Below are positions 14,745 through 22,445 of a stretch of DNA of 64,000 nt, piece by piece. Both the position numbers and the translations under genes were made by a program. The notes beneath the pieces are model-generated. The model saw only the letters and a list, made by a program, of their open reading frames with translations. It was not told the origin of the DNA and did no database searches. This stretch comes from Chloroflexota bacterium (GTDB lineage Bacteria; Chloroflexota; Anaerolineae; UBA4142): the NCBI GenBank assembly GCA_016208315.1, contig JACQYF010000014.1, positions 16,601-80,600 on the forward strand, given 5' to 3'. Every line of letters begins with the position of its first letter. Position 1 is the first letter of the stretch.

Positions 14745-17354
14745 TTATTGCGCTTTCGAAAACCCGTGGCACTCGCTGCAGTTGATTTTTTTGTCGGTCA
14801 CGTGCTTGGCATGGACCTTGGTGAACAGAGTGCTGGATGACCACTCGCCGGATTTGTCGCTGTGGCAACTTGCGCACAACGGCTTGCCGGCGCGCTGCGC
14901 GTTCGGCGCATAGCCCAGCCCATCAAAGTCGAGGCGTGTGCCGCCGGAGTGACAGGCGTTGCAGGTGAGGGCCTCTGCCTTCGGCGCCACTCCGTGGAAG
15001 ATGCCCATGTAGCGTTCGGTCGGAATGAATTGGTATCCCTGGCTCAGCGTCCAGCCCACAGCCGCCGCGCCTTGTTGGATCGCCTGGTCTACGTTGCCCG
15101 ACTGGAAGAGCACGCCCATTTTGAATGGGATCAGCATTTGCTGGACCGGATCGAGCGCCTGTAAGGCCTGGTGCTTTTTAAAGGCAAAGATCTTGGCGCC
15201 CGCATCCGTGATTTTTCCAAGCGGGCTGGAGAGCACGACGCTGCCCGCTGCGTTCTTGGTAACCGGCTTGCCGAACTCGGCAAAGTACGATGTGCCGTTA
15301 AAGAACGCGTATTGCGGCGTTACATTCGATTGCCGCGTCATCTTCGGCTCGTACAAGCGTTTGACCGGATCTATTTCCACGGCGCGAAAGTCGCGGAACA
15401 TATCGGTCGAGCGGATTTTGGCGTAGGTTGGAATGTGGCAGACCGTGCAATCCACGCGCGCCGTATGCTTGTCGAGATCGTTGTTGCCGTGGGGTTTGAC
15501 GTTGTGGCAATTCGTGCAGCGCACCGCGACGTTCAGGTCGGTCTCGCGCAGATCCGAGCCGCGACCCGCGATGCGGTGATTTTGAGTTTGGTGGCAGTCC
15601 GTGCAGTCCAACCCCGCGCCGCCCAGAGCCGTCGAAGCCATGTGAACGTCGAAGGAAGCCGAGGGCGGATTCGCGTGCGCCTGCTCCAGGTCGCCGCGCT
15701 TGTTGTTGTTGCCGCCGCCGGCATTGGCGTGGCAGGCAAGACAAGTCGCTTTCGACGGGCGTTTGATATCGGTAATGGCGTTGATCAACGGAACGCTCAT
15801 CTTTTCGGGCGCGGGCACGAATTGCAGCTTGCCATTCACCGAGGCCACTTTGCGTTTGTACGAATCGGAGTGGCAGACCAAGCAGTCAATGTTGTCGAGT
15901 TGCGCTTGGGTCGCTTCGGCGGTTGGCTTGTCGCCCAGTCCGACGTGGCATTGGGCGCAGCCGCCGTCCACGAGCGCGCCATCCAAATTCGTCAGTTGTC
16001 CGATCCAGTTGATGTCGGGGTAGGTGCAAAAATCGTTGATGCTCCCGAGCTTGCCGGCGACGCCCAGGTTGGGGACGTCGGGCGTATCGCCTTTCCACTG
16101 ATAGTGGGCCGAGGCATGCACTTCGCTCGCCTTGCCCGCGTGGCAGAGCGCACAGGTCTTGCTGCCCTCATACGTTGCAAAGCGTCCCACATGCGACCCC
16201 GTGCCGCTCGGCGTTGCGGTTGGAGCGACAGCCGTCGCGGTTCGTGTCGCGGTTGGAGCGACGCGCGTGGCAGTTGCCGTCGCGGCGATCGCCGTCTTGA
16301 TGACCAACTTGGGCTTGTTCGACGATTCGCGACTCGCCAAGCTCAGAGCGTTTGCGTTCGTGCTCGTCAGCGCGAAGCTAAACGTCCCATTGCCGGTGAC
16401 GTACGACGTGACATCTATGGAAACCCAGGCATTTGCACTCACGGCATTCGAGGTTGCGATTGCGCTGCCGACCGCGGGCGCATTGCCATACGTGATCGCG
16501 GTTTCGCCCCACGAGTTGTTCGCGACGCGGTTTGCCGTGATGCCGCTGTTTAGCAAGCCATTCGCGTACACGCGCAGCGTCGCCTTGGTCACTGCGCCGG
16601 TCAAACCTGTGACGTTGAAACGCAGATAGCTCCGTACGATGGGAGAACTATCCACGCGTATTTGCGCCGAGGTGCCATAGTTCCTCGAAGCATTCGACGA
16701 ATCCACGTACGCGTCGGCGACCGGATTGAATGTGGTGGAGCCGGTCTCGACGCCGGGAGTGGGAGCGATGGTTGTTGCCGCGGCTGTTGCCGTGGGCGGA
16801 ATCTTGGTCGCCGTTGGCGCGACGATGGTCGCCGTTGCCGATGCGCCAGGTTTGGTCGCCGTGGGTGGAATCTTGGTCGCCGTGGGCGCGATGACGGTCG
16901 CCGTTGCCGATGCGCCAGGTTTGGTGGCCGTGGGCGATGGTGGGATTGGCGTGCGCGTCGGCGTAGACGCGGCTGGCTTGTCGTTCTTGTCGCCGGGGAA
17001 GGTGAGCGCGTTGATTTCGGTCAAGTTGCTCACGCCGTCGCCGTCCGAATCCTGCCCCTCGATGGTGGCAAAGTTGTGACCGGACTGTTTGTAAGCCGAA
17101 CCGTACGGATTGAGAGTCGTGCTGCCACTCACGTGGCAGGTGTTGCAGTTGTCGAGCTTGCTGCCTTTGGCGTTCGGATAACGCGCGATGAACGCGGTCA
17201 AATAGTCGCTCTTTGCCTGCGCTCGTTCGGCGGGCAGGGCGGCAGAAACAAGGACTGCGATCGCCGCCGCGACTAGGGGCAGCAACAACAAGCTCAACAG
17301 TGGAGCGTTCCGTCTCAATCTCTGCGTGCCAGATGGACTGGTACAGCTCTCCAA
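14745..17354 (-). CDS. Exported 11-heme cytochrome c with a DNRLRE domain
   Basis: An 869-residue protein. The TTG start at 17354 is chosen because AGGAGG lies 5 nt before it. A Sec signal (about 16-48) is followed by the first heme site CNTCH (about 68), a calcium-type loop DSDGDGVSNLTEI (about 100-112), a Thr/Pro linker with a duplicated 22-residue unit, a DNRLRE beta-sandwich (about 203-355), a second linker, and ten more CxxCH motifs (CALCH, CAQCH, CLVCH, CLACH, CTDCH, CTNCH, CTVCH, CNACH, CASCH, CSECH) to the C-terminus. It should act outside the membrane in electron transfer or as a periplasmic reductase. The CTVCHIPTYAK context resembles octaheme tetrathionate-reductase-like proteins only weakly. 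No cytochrome maturation genes are nearby. Confidence 0.88.
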   Translation of the reverse strand: MESCTSPSGTQRLRRNAPLLSLLLLPLVAAAIAVLVSAALPAERAQAKSDYLTAFIARYPNAKGSKLDNCNTCHVSGSTTLNPYGSAYKQSGHNFATIEGQDSDGDGVSNLTEINALTFPGDKNDKPAASTPTRTPIPPSPTATKPGASATATVIAPTATKIPPTATKPGASATATIVAPTATKIPPTATAAATTIAPTPGVETGSTTFNPVADAYVDSSNASRNYGTSAQIRVDSSPIVRSYLRFNVTGLTGAVTKATLRVYANGLLNSGITANRVANNSWGETAITYGNAPAVGSAIATSNAVSANAWVSIDVTSYVTGNGTFSFALTSTNANALSLASRESSNKPKLVIKTAIAATATATRVAPTATRTATAVAPTATPSGTGSHVGRFATYEGSKTCALCHAGKASEVHASAHYQWKGDTPDVPNLGVAGKLGSINDFCTYPDINWIGQLTNLDGALVDGGCAQCHVGLGDKPTAEATQAQLDNIDCLVCHSDSYKRKVASVNGKLQFVPAPEKMSVPLINAITDIKRPSKATCLACHANAGGGNNNKRGDLEQAHANPPSASFDVHMASTALGGAGLDCTDCHQTQNHRIAGRGSDLRETDLNVAVRCTNCHNVKPHGNNDLDKHTARVDCTVCHIPTYAKIRSTDMFRDFRAVEIDPVKRLYEPKMTRQSNVTPQYAFFNGTSYFAEFGKPVTKNAAGSVVLSSPLGKITDAGAKIFAFKKHQALQALDPVQQMLIPFKMGVLFQSGNVDQAIQQGAAAVGWTLSQGYQFIPTERYMGIFHGVAPKAEALTCNACHSGGTRLDFDGLGYAPNAQRAGKPLCASCHSDKSGEWSSSTLFTKVHAKHVTDKKINCSECHGFSKAQ

Positions 17355-17506
17355 ATGTTCCTCCTGTAATGAAGTGATATGAATACCCAGCCCTGCAAAG
17401 AGCCGGCTGTTGATCCGTACTTCATTGTGCGGAGGACAGCCCCGATGTCGGGCTGTGGATTCCAAAACGCGCGGCTGTACACATGTCAATGCCAGCAACA
17501 AAAAAA

Positions 17507-17538
17507 CCGCCTTCAGTGTACGATTGAACAGAAGGCGG
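17507..17538 (-). terminator. Rho-independent terminator
   Basis: On the minus strand CCGCCTTC, a 16-nt loop, GAAGGCGG, then a run of seven T. It would end transcripts coming from the VOC gene before they reach the cytochrome gene. Confidence 0.7.
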
Positions 17539-17606
17539 CAACAATGGGAGTAATTTACCAGTCCTTATGTGAACCAACCATGTAACCAAAAGCCGTTTAG
17601 ATAATA

Positions 17607-17637
17607 CACGGCGCGGCTCTGATTGAGCCGCGCCGTG
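17607..17637 (+). terminator. Strong hairpin with T tail
   Basis: A perfect 13-bp stem CACGGCGCGGCTC/GAGCCGCGCCGTG with a 5-nt loop, followed by TTTTTGT on the plus strand. No plus-strand gene precedes it, so it may instead protect against antisense reading, or end an unseen short RNA. Confidence 0.6.
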
Positions 17638-17669
17638 TTTTTGTCGTGCGCTTTGGCGGACAACTGCCG

Positions 17670-18128
17670 CTATTTTGCCCACGCTTGCAATTCGATAATA
17701 TTCCCCTCGGGATCGGCGACGTAGCACCACGTCACCTTCGCTCCGGTCGCCACTTGCAAAGTCACGATTTCCCCAACCGGCATTCCACTTGCCTCGATGA
17801 CCGCTTTCTGCGCCGCCGCAACGTCATCCACCGCAAACGCGATGTGTCCGAATCCAGGACGATTGACCGCTTTCTTGCCAGCATCCGCCAGCACATTGTA
17901 GTTGAAAATTTCCAGTGTGGGACCAGCATCGCCATAGCCGGGCAGCCGCAAGTGCATGCCGCGCAAGTGCGCGCCCGGAATGCCCGTGCCTGCTTCCAGC
18001 GTTTCACCCTGAAAGTCGCGCTCGGGCGGAACCGGCACGCACCCAAACACTTGCTCATAGAAGCGGGCCAGCGCGCGCCAGTCGTGAGCGATCAAATTCG
18101 TGTGGACGTATTTGGCGGGAATATACAT
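17670..18128 (-). CDS. VOC (glyoxalase/bleomycin-resistance-fold) protein
   Basis: A 152-residue VOC-superfamily protein starting MYIPAKYVHTNLIAHDW, chosen because an upstream in-frame start would run into the DUF2442 gene. The pairs of beta-alpha-beta-beta-beta units and possible metal ligands His9, the His of GHIAFAVDD and the Glu of NIIELQAW near the C-terminus are present. Possible roles range from dioxygenase or isomerase to binding protein. A truncated copy of its first 30 or so codons lies at 18814-18930. It is the last gene of the minus-strand accessory islet. Confidence 0.82.
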   Translation of the reverse strand: MYIPAKYVHTNLIAHDWRALARFYEQVFGCVPVPPERDFQGETLEAGTGIPGAHLRGMHLRLPGYGDAGPTLEIFNYNVLADAGKKAVNRPGFGHIAFAVDDVAAAQKAVIEASGMPVGEIVTLQVATGAKVTWCYVADPEGNIIELQAWAK

Positions 18129-18156
18129 GCGGTATTCCGTGTGGGCATCGGCGCAG

Positions 18157-18567
18157 TCATGGACGCGCGGATGGCCGGCGCGCGCTTTGGCCGCGACCGC
18201 GGTCCGGGTGCCGTTGTAGAGAAGTTGGCGAGTGGGTACTAGTGTGTTTCTTCGGCACTTGCGCGCGGCGCGCCGCACGTGCTTCAAGCCATTGCTTGAG
18301 TGAACGCTGGCTTTCGCCCGAAGGTTTCCCCAGAATCAAATTCTCAACGCTGATATCTTCATCCAGGTTAGGCCAGTGAATGCCTACTCCACCGCCAATC
18401 AACCGCCAGTTATTGCGCTCTACTGGGCTGCCATGCACAAGCCGGGGATACCATGCCAAGGGCGCCGAGATTGTGCGTCCATCGGTCAAGTCAACGACAA
18501 GAGTGTCTTTGGTCACGCGGACTCGCTGCACCGTGGCGGTCCTGATTTCAATCGCTAAAGAACTCAT
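18157..18567 (-). CDS. DUF2442 domain protein
   Basis: A 136-residue protein. The core VDLTDGRTISAPLAWYPRL and WRLIGGGVGIHWPNLDEDISVENLI is the DUF2442 domain, usually about 80-90 residues. The remaining C-terminus is Arg/Ser/His-rich and probably not conserved. Its start overlaps the 3' end of the DUF4160 gene by 20 nt, the common arrangement for this pair. The pair is often found in mobile parts of genomes and resembles a toxin-antitoxin set; no activity can be read from the sequence. Confidence 0.8.
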   Translation of the reverse strand: MSSLAIEIRTATVQRVRVTKDTLVVDLTDGRTISAPLAWYPRLVHGSPVERNNWRLIGGGVGIHWPNLDEDISVENLILGKPSGESQRSLKQWLEARAARRAQVPKKHTSTHSPTSLQRHPDRGRGQSARRPSARP

Positions 18568-18784
18568 TCCATCTCCTCAAGAAGCGCGCTCTGTTTTGCT
18601 CTACGGTCTTTTGGATCCGATTGACTTCGCTCCGGCTGAACCCGCGATTGTATTCCAGTCTGATAGGATCAAGCCAGAATTTGGTCTTGTTCTTGTCGCG
18701 CTCGACGTGAATGTGAGGCGGCTCGTCGCGGTCGCCCGAGTAAAAGAAGAATCTGTATGGGCCAATAATATCAACGGTTGGCAT
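18548..18784 (-). CDS. DUF4160 domain protein
   Basis: A 78-residue protein starting MPTVDIIGPYRFFFYSGDRDEPPHIHVERD, the DUF4160 signature with the PPHIHV motif. An in-frame start 21 nt further upstream is possible but not needed. It overlaps the following DUF2442 gene, so the two are translationally coupled. Its ATG is 29 nt after the stop of the truncated VOC fragment. Confidence 0.82.
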   Translation of the reverse strand: MPTVDIIGPYRFFFYSGDRDEPPHIHVERDKNKTKFWLDPIRLEYNRGFSRSEVNRIQKTVEQNRARFLRRWNEFFSD

Positions 18785-18813
18785 AAATGTCCATTCGAGA
18801 TGCACTATATCAA

Positions 18814-18930
18814 TCAGTCACGCTCCGGCACCAGCGCGGCGCGCACCAACACTTGCTGATAGAAGTTGGCAAGCGCGCGCCAGTCGTGAGCGATCAGATT
18901 CGTGTGGACATACTTGGCGGGAATGGGCAT
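18814..18930 (-). pseudogene. Truncated copy of the VOC gene 5' end
   Basis: The minus strand from ATG 18930 reads MPIPAKYVHTNLIAHDWRAL, nearly the same as the intact VOC protein at 18128, for about 30 codons. It then loses a few codons (VLVRAALVPERD against VFGCVPVPPERD) and stops at 18814 after 38 codons. DNA identity in the shared part is high. It is too short for a VOC domain and is best read as a duplicated remnant. Confidence 0.8.
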
Positions 18931-18949
18931 GGACTACTCGAAAAGCGCC

Positions 18950-19255
18950 TCAAGTTCGCTTTTGCTTGATTCTATGTTCCAGCTCGCTGCGACTGATTGT
19001 CTTTTGATCTCGTCGTTCTGTGATGAGTTGCCAAAACTTGGCGCTGCTGCCCAACGGTCTTTCCTCGCCAGACAGACTCACTGCCTCTACAATAGCGTCT
19101 TTGGTGATGCTATTGTGGCACTCTGCGATGATCGTTTCCCAAGCCAATCCCGCGGCAACCATCTCCAGCACTTGCCACACCATGATACGCGTGCCGCGAA
19201 ACGTTGGCTCGCCATGACAGCTTGCCGAGTCGGCAACGATATAGCGTCCGAGCAT
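18950..19255 (-). CDS. DUF433 antitoxin-like protein
   Basis: A 101-residue protein whose core reads IVADSASCHGEPTFRGTRIMVW and IIAECHNSITKDAIVEAV, the DUF433 pattern (VapB-like winged helix). The usual form has D-P-x-V-C-x-G-K-P, so this copy is slightly diverged. Family members normally precede a PIN-like DUF5615 toxin gene. Here the next thing downstream is the VOC fragment, so the partner is missing. ATG 19255 is chosen by family length over ATG 19363. Confidence 0.75.
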   Translation of the reverse strand: MLGRYIVADSASCHGEPTFRGTRIMVWQVLEMVAAGLAWETIIAECHNSITKDAIVEAVSLSGEERPLGSSAKFWQLITERRDQKTISRSELEHRIKQKRT

Positions 19256-19365
19256 TAAGCGTTGTCGCTTCTGTGTGGGAACTCGTGCTCTCGTGGACGC
19301 ATTTCGGGATGACGTTCTTTTGGTAGAATTTTTCTGCGCAAGTCTTCGGCTTTTGATAGACATGG

Positions 19366-19938
19366 CTATCGCACTTCTATCTGCAGTGAAAGGTCGGTTT
19401 CAACCTCAGCTGTTTGGCGTTGGTTGTATCGGTGTAGGACATCTCGGAAAACTTCGATAGGTCCAACGCTCCTGTCACCAGACATCAGAATGATAGCCAT
19501 AGTCGCATAATTCTCGATGCTAAAGAGGCAGATGAGACTCTCGATCCTGCTCTGTTTCGCTAAAATCGCGGCTCTATCAAATTGAGAGTCTGGCACAAGC
19601 AGGATCGGCAAATGTTCTGCCGCGATGCTCTGCCTGCAGGCACGAATAACAGCCGCAGTAGGTTTGATTGAGGTATGGTAGATAAGTGAACCAATTGATA
19701 GCGCGCTGGAGCTTTCGGATTCAACTTGCCGCGTTTGTCGAGAAACATCGCGTAGATCGAGGTATGGGAATCGCTCCTGTAGTAATGCGGCAACGAAATG
19801 TTTAGCTATCAAGCCGGCCGTCCTGTCGTCTGCATTTGCGAAGATACTCTTGACCCATTCCGCAGGCGAGGTTTGAGGATCAATGTCTATCAGGATCCGA
19901 GCGGTTCCGTCTGCGACAAAATCTGAAGTGGTGGTCAC
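19366..19938 (-). CDS. DUF4928-like restriction-associated protein
   Basis: A 190-residue protein. The blocks GLIAKHFVAALLQERFP, LIYHTSIKPTAAVIRACRQSI, LPILLVPDSQF and LICLFSIENYATMAI line up with DUF4928 proteins, which occur beside DNA cytosine methyltransferases in restriction systems. It starts with GTG that overlaps the TGA of the DUF3883 gene by 4 nt, so the pair is translationally coupled. No methyltransferase is in the window. The family match is from remembered pattern and is moderate. Confidence 0.6.
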   Translation of the reverse strand: MTTTSDFVADGTARILIDIDPQTSPAEWVKSIFANADDRTAGLIAKHFVAALLQERFPYLDLRDVSRQTRQVESESSSALSIGSLIYHTSIKPTAAVIRACRQSIAAEHLPILLVPDSQFDRAAILAKQSRIESLICLFSIENYATMAIILMSGDRSVGPIEVFRDVLHRYNQRQTAEVETDLSLQIEVR

Positions 19939-20738
19939 GTTAGCTCGATTCCCTTGAGTTGCTCAATGCCAATGGTCCATGTGACACTGATCGTAGTATA
20001 AGCATGGTATGCTGCGGCAAGAGTTGATACGGGGTTTTGTAGAAACCCAATCTTCGGTGATGAAAGAACTTGGACAACGACACCAAGGAAATAGTCATTC
20101 TGCGCCACATTAGCCACTTTCCATTCCTTGTCTGTGAACGCGATACCGCCCAAGTCCTTGGCTGACCCTTTTACTTCAACCAGTTTACGAGTTCCCTTTG
20201 CAATGACTTCAAAATCGAATCCTACGCCGTCATCGCGACAATCCTTTATGACCCCACGAAACGGTGTCAGCCCTGCACGGAACCGTGAGAGAAAAAACTC
20301 CTCCGCCATTCTACCAGTCGGACCTCGCGCTACATACTCAACGGTTCTTCTCTCTCTTTTTGTGTCGTCGGATCTCTTGATTTCCTTCAGTACCGGTTTT
20401 AACTGGCTCTCAACTTCCGGGCGTGATTCAGACGTGATAATATCCAACACTAATGCTCTTAACGCTTCTTCGCTTAGATTGTCAAAGGTTGCCATTACCT
20501 TCTGGCGGCTCGGTTTCATCGCTCGTTGATACCATCCTCTACGACCATTGTCGTAGTACGGGTCAAACTCGTCGCGCCAATTTTTGACCGAATTTGGGTT
20601 AACATTCAAATTCCGCCCGACTTGTTCAAAGGCCTGTCGGTATGTTTTGAATCCTAGTAGCCCAAGCCCCTCGTCGCCAAACTTCGAGAGATAGAAAGCC
20701 GCAAGCATTGCCAGTTCATTCTCCGGTTTCATCTGCAT
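19935..20738 (-). CDS. DUF3883 (NO VEIN C-terminal) PD-(D/E)xK nuclease-like protein
   Basis: A 267-residue protein. The N-terminal half is helical with a HTH-like segment NVNPNSVKNWRDEFDP, a module seen in many restriction-type proteins. The C-terminal half is a DUF3883 domain with GVGFDFEVIAKGTRKLVEVKG, matching the D..E-V-K nuclease core, then IAFTDKEWKVANVAQNDYFLGVV. ATG 20738 is chosen because GGAGG lies 7 nt before it. Base composition is clearly more AT-rich than the flanks, a sign of transfer. Probably the DNA-cutting or DNA-binding half of a two-gene defence module. Confidence 0.7.
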   Translation of the reverse strand: MQMKPENELAMLAAFYLSKFGDEGLGLLGFKTYRQAFEQVGRNLNVNPNSVKNWRDEFDPYYDNGRRGWYQRAMKPSRQKVMATFDNLSEEALRALVLDIITSESRPEVESQLKPVLKEIKRSDDTKRERRTVEYVARGPTGRMAEEFFLSRFRAGLTPFRGVIKDCRDDGVGFDFEVIAKGTRKLVEVKGSAKDLGGIAFTDKEWKVANVAQNDYFLGVVVQVLSSPKIGFLQNPVSTLAAAYHAYTTISVTWTIGIEQLKGIELT

Positions 20739-20883
20739 CGTTGAGCCTCCGGTGATATAACAAGCCATGATATTCCGCTGCCATGAGGGGCATCTCATGA
20801 TTCGTCATCTCAAAGCTGTTGCCTGATTTTTTCCAATCCGCGCATCTCATTATACGATGCTGTCTGACAACTTGCAAACCGGC

Positions 20884-21480
20884 TCACCCCATCCACAACG
20901 TCATCACCGGATGCCCCTTCACCCAGCTTGTCACTTGCATCGGGTGTAGCACGACGAGCGCGTCCGTTAGCGCGGCGACGGCAAGCGCGCGGGAGAGCGG
21001 CGAGAGGCGCGGCATGTTGTCCAGTTCGGCTAGGGTGTAGAAACCTGCGGTGGCAATCTCCTCGGTTGGTTCGCCGTTGACCTTGCCGCCGATGGCGCGC
21101 AGCAGGAACACCGCGTAGCTGTTGTTGTACGTCGGGTCCACGCGGTTGCGAAAGGCGACGAGGCCGATGATCTCGCATTCGACGCCCGTTTCTTCTTGCA
21201 CCTCGCGCGCCACCGCGACCTGCGCGGTCTCGTTCCACGCGCAAAAGCCGCCGGGAATCGTCCACGTCCCGCGGTTCGGTTCGGCGTTCCGCTCGATTAA
21301 CAGCACGCGCTTGACGCCGTCCTCCTCGCTCACGACGATTCCGCCGACGCCGAGCGAATACCGTCCGAAATCAATAAAGCCGCAGCCGCCCGTGTCCTTG
21401 TCGCAGACCGGGCGCTCGTGTCCTTCCACCACCTGAAACACCAAACGTCGCCCGCATTCCGGGCAAAAGGTCATTGGCAT
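20884..21480 (-). CDS. NUDIX hydrolase with N-terminal zinc ribbon
   Basis: A 198-residue protein. Cys6, Cys9, Cys26 and Cys33 form a zinc ribbon of the NudC/NADH-pyrophosphatase type. The Nudix box is complete at residues 78-100 (G-x5-E-x7-REVQEETGV). It should hydrolyse a nucleoside diphosphate derivative; NAD(H) or ADP-ribose are possible but not shown. Base composition returns to that of the chromosome here, marking the edge of the accessory islet. Confidence 0.88.
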   Translation of the reverse strand: MPMTFCPECGRRLVFQVVEGHERPVCDKDTGGCGFIDFGRYSLGVGGIVVSEEDGVKRVLLIERNAEPNRGTWTIPGGFCAWNETAQVAVAREVQEETGVECEIIGLVAFRNRVDPTYNNSYAVFLLRAIGGKVNGEPTEEIATAGFYTLAELDNMPRLSPLSRALAVAALTDALVVLHPMQVTSWVKGHPVMTLWMG

Positions 21481-21504
21481 ACTTTCTAAACGCTCCGGAA
21501 GATA

Positions 21505-21578
21505 GGACGCGGACGAGCGCGGACAAGCGCGGAGAAAAAACAGGTTTTGTCCGCGTTAATCCGCGCTCGTCCGCGTCC
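21505..21578. repeat. Inverted repeat sharing its 29-bp left arm with the 7550 element
   Basis: The left arm 21505-21533 is identical to 7550-7578. The right arm 21550-21578 has a few mismatches (TTAA where the complement would be TTGT). It lies between the ABC permease end and the NUDIX start. Confidence 0.85.
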
Positions 21579-21592
21579 CATTCTCCTTGCCC

Positions 21593-22444
21593 TCACGAGT
21601 GCGATTCTCTATCGAACAGCCCCAGCTTGCGCGCGCGATTCTCGGCCCAGCGGAAATAGAGGACCGCGCCGATGCCGTAAACGACTGTAATCCCAACCAG
21701 GATGCCAAACAGTTGCGCGTCGCCGAAACCGGCGAGCGTGGGGAAGGCCGCCGCGCCCGAACCGAGTAGCGCGCGGCGGATCAGTTCGAGCCAGTACGTG
21801 ATCGGCAGAGCATAACCGATCGGGCGCAGCCAATCGGGCAGGACGGTGAGCGGAAAGATCGCGCCGGAGAAAAGATACAGCGCGCCCGCAACCGCATCGC
21901 CGAGATGCCAGGCCTCTTGCGTGAACAGCAGGGATGCGCCGCCCAAGAACAGGCCGATGAGCGCCAGCCCAATCACGCCCACGATCAGTGTTGCGAGAAA
22001 GAGCGGGACATTCATCTGGCTTGGATTCAACTTGAGCCCGAGCACGAGAATGCCGAACGTCAGCGTGATGACGACCGCCATCGTCGCGGTAATGAGGCGC
22101 GAGACGCCGCGGCCAAACAGATAGACCATGTAGGGTATCGGCGCGAGGTAGATGTATTTGAGCGAGCTATAATGCTCGCGGTCGTCAATCACCGCCCACG
22201 ATACGCCGACCATGACGCCGGTCACGTAGATGTAGAACGCGTTGCCCAGGTAGATGTAGGCGAACAGCGGCGATTGCGTGTCCGCGCGCGAGACCACCAG
22301 GTACATCACGACCAGGATCATGACACTCGCAATCGGCTTGAGCATCGAATAGATAAAGAACAAAAAGGGGTCGGTCCAATTGGATTCGATCTGCCAGCCC
22401 AACCACGTCGCCACTCGAAAACCGCGGGCTGCCGATTTCAACAT
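21593..22444 (-). CDS. ABC-2 type exporter permease
   Basis: A 283-residue membrane protein with six predicted helices, the ABC-2 family. ATG 22444 (MLKSAARGF) is preceded by GGAGAGG at 5 nt spacing and lies directly after the stop of the other permease; the longer frame to 22474 is rejected. It is the third gene of a three-gene exporter operon and probably forms a heterodimeric pore with the 22446-23264 product. The cargo may be a drug, lipid or polysaccharide. Confidence 0.87.
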   Translation of the reverse strand: MLKSAARGFRVATWLGWQIESNWTDPFLFFIYSMLKPIASVMILVVMYLVVSRADTQSPLFAYIYLGNAFYIYVTGVMVGVSWAVIDDREHYSSLKYIYLAPIPYMVYLFGRGVSRLITATMAVVITLTFGILVLGLKLNPSQMNVPLFLATLIVGVIGLALIGLFLGGASLLFTQEAWHLGDAVAGALYLFSGAIFPLTVLPDWLRPIGYALPITYWLELIRRALLGSGAAAFPTLAGFGDAQLFGILVGITVVYGIGAVLYFRWAENRARKLGLFDRESHS

Positions 22445-22445
22445 G

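Larger units (their letters stand above)
17355..17669. other. 315-bp intergenic region upstream of the cytochrome gene
   Basis: No convincing gene. It holds the cytochrome ribosome site (AGGAGG), a small inverted repeat around 17437-17457, a minus-strand terminator (17507-17538) and a strong hairpin (17607-17637). A 68-codon frame on the plus strand crosses both hairpins and has no family resemblance. Confidence 0.6.

Noticed and set aside
15171..16553. 460-codon plus-strand frame opposite the cytochrome
   Set aside because: The minus strand encodes ten CxxCH motifs here; the plus frame is Val/Arg/Ala-rich without any recognisable feature.
17379..17585. 68-codon plus-strand gene upstream of the cytochrome
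   Set aside because: No ribosome site, no family resemblance, and it crosses a minus-strand terminator and the cytochrome leader.
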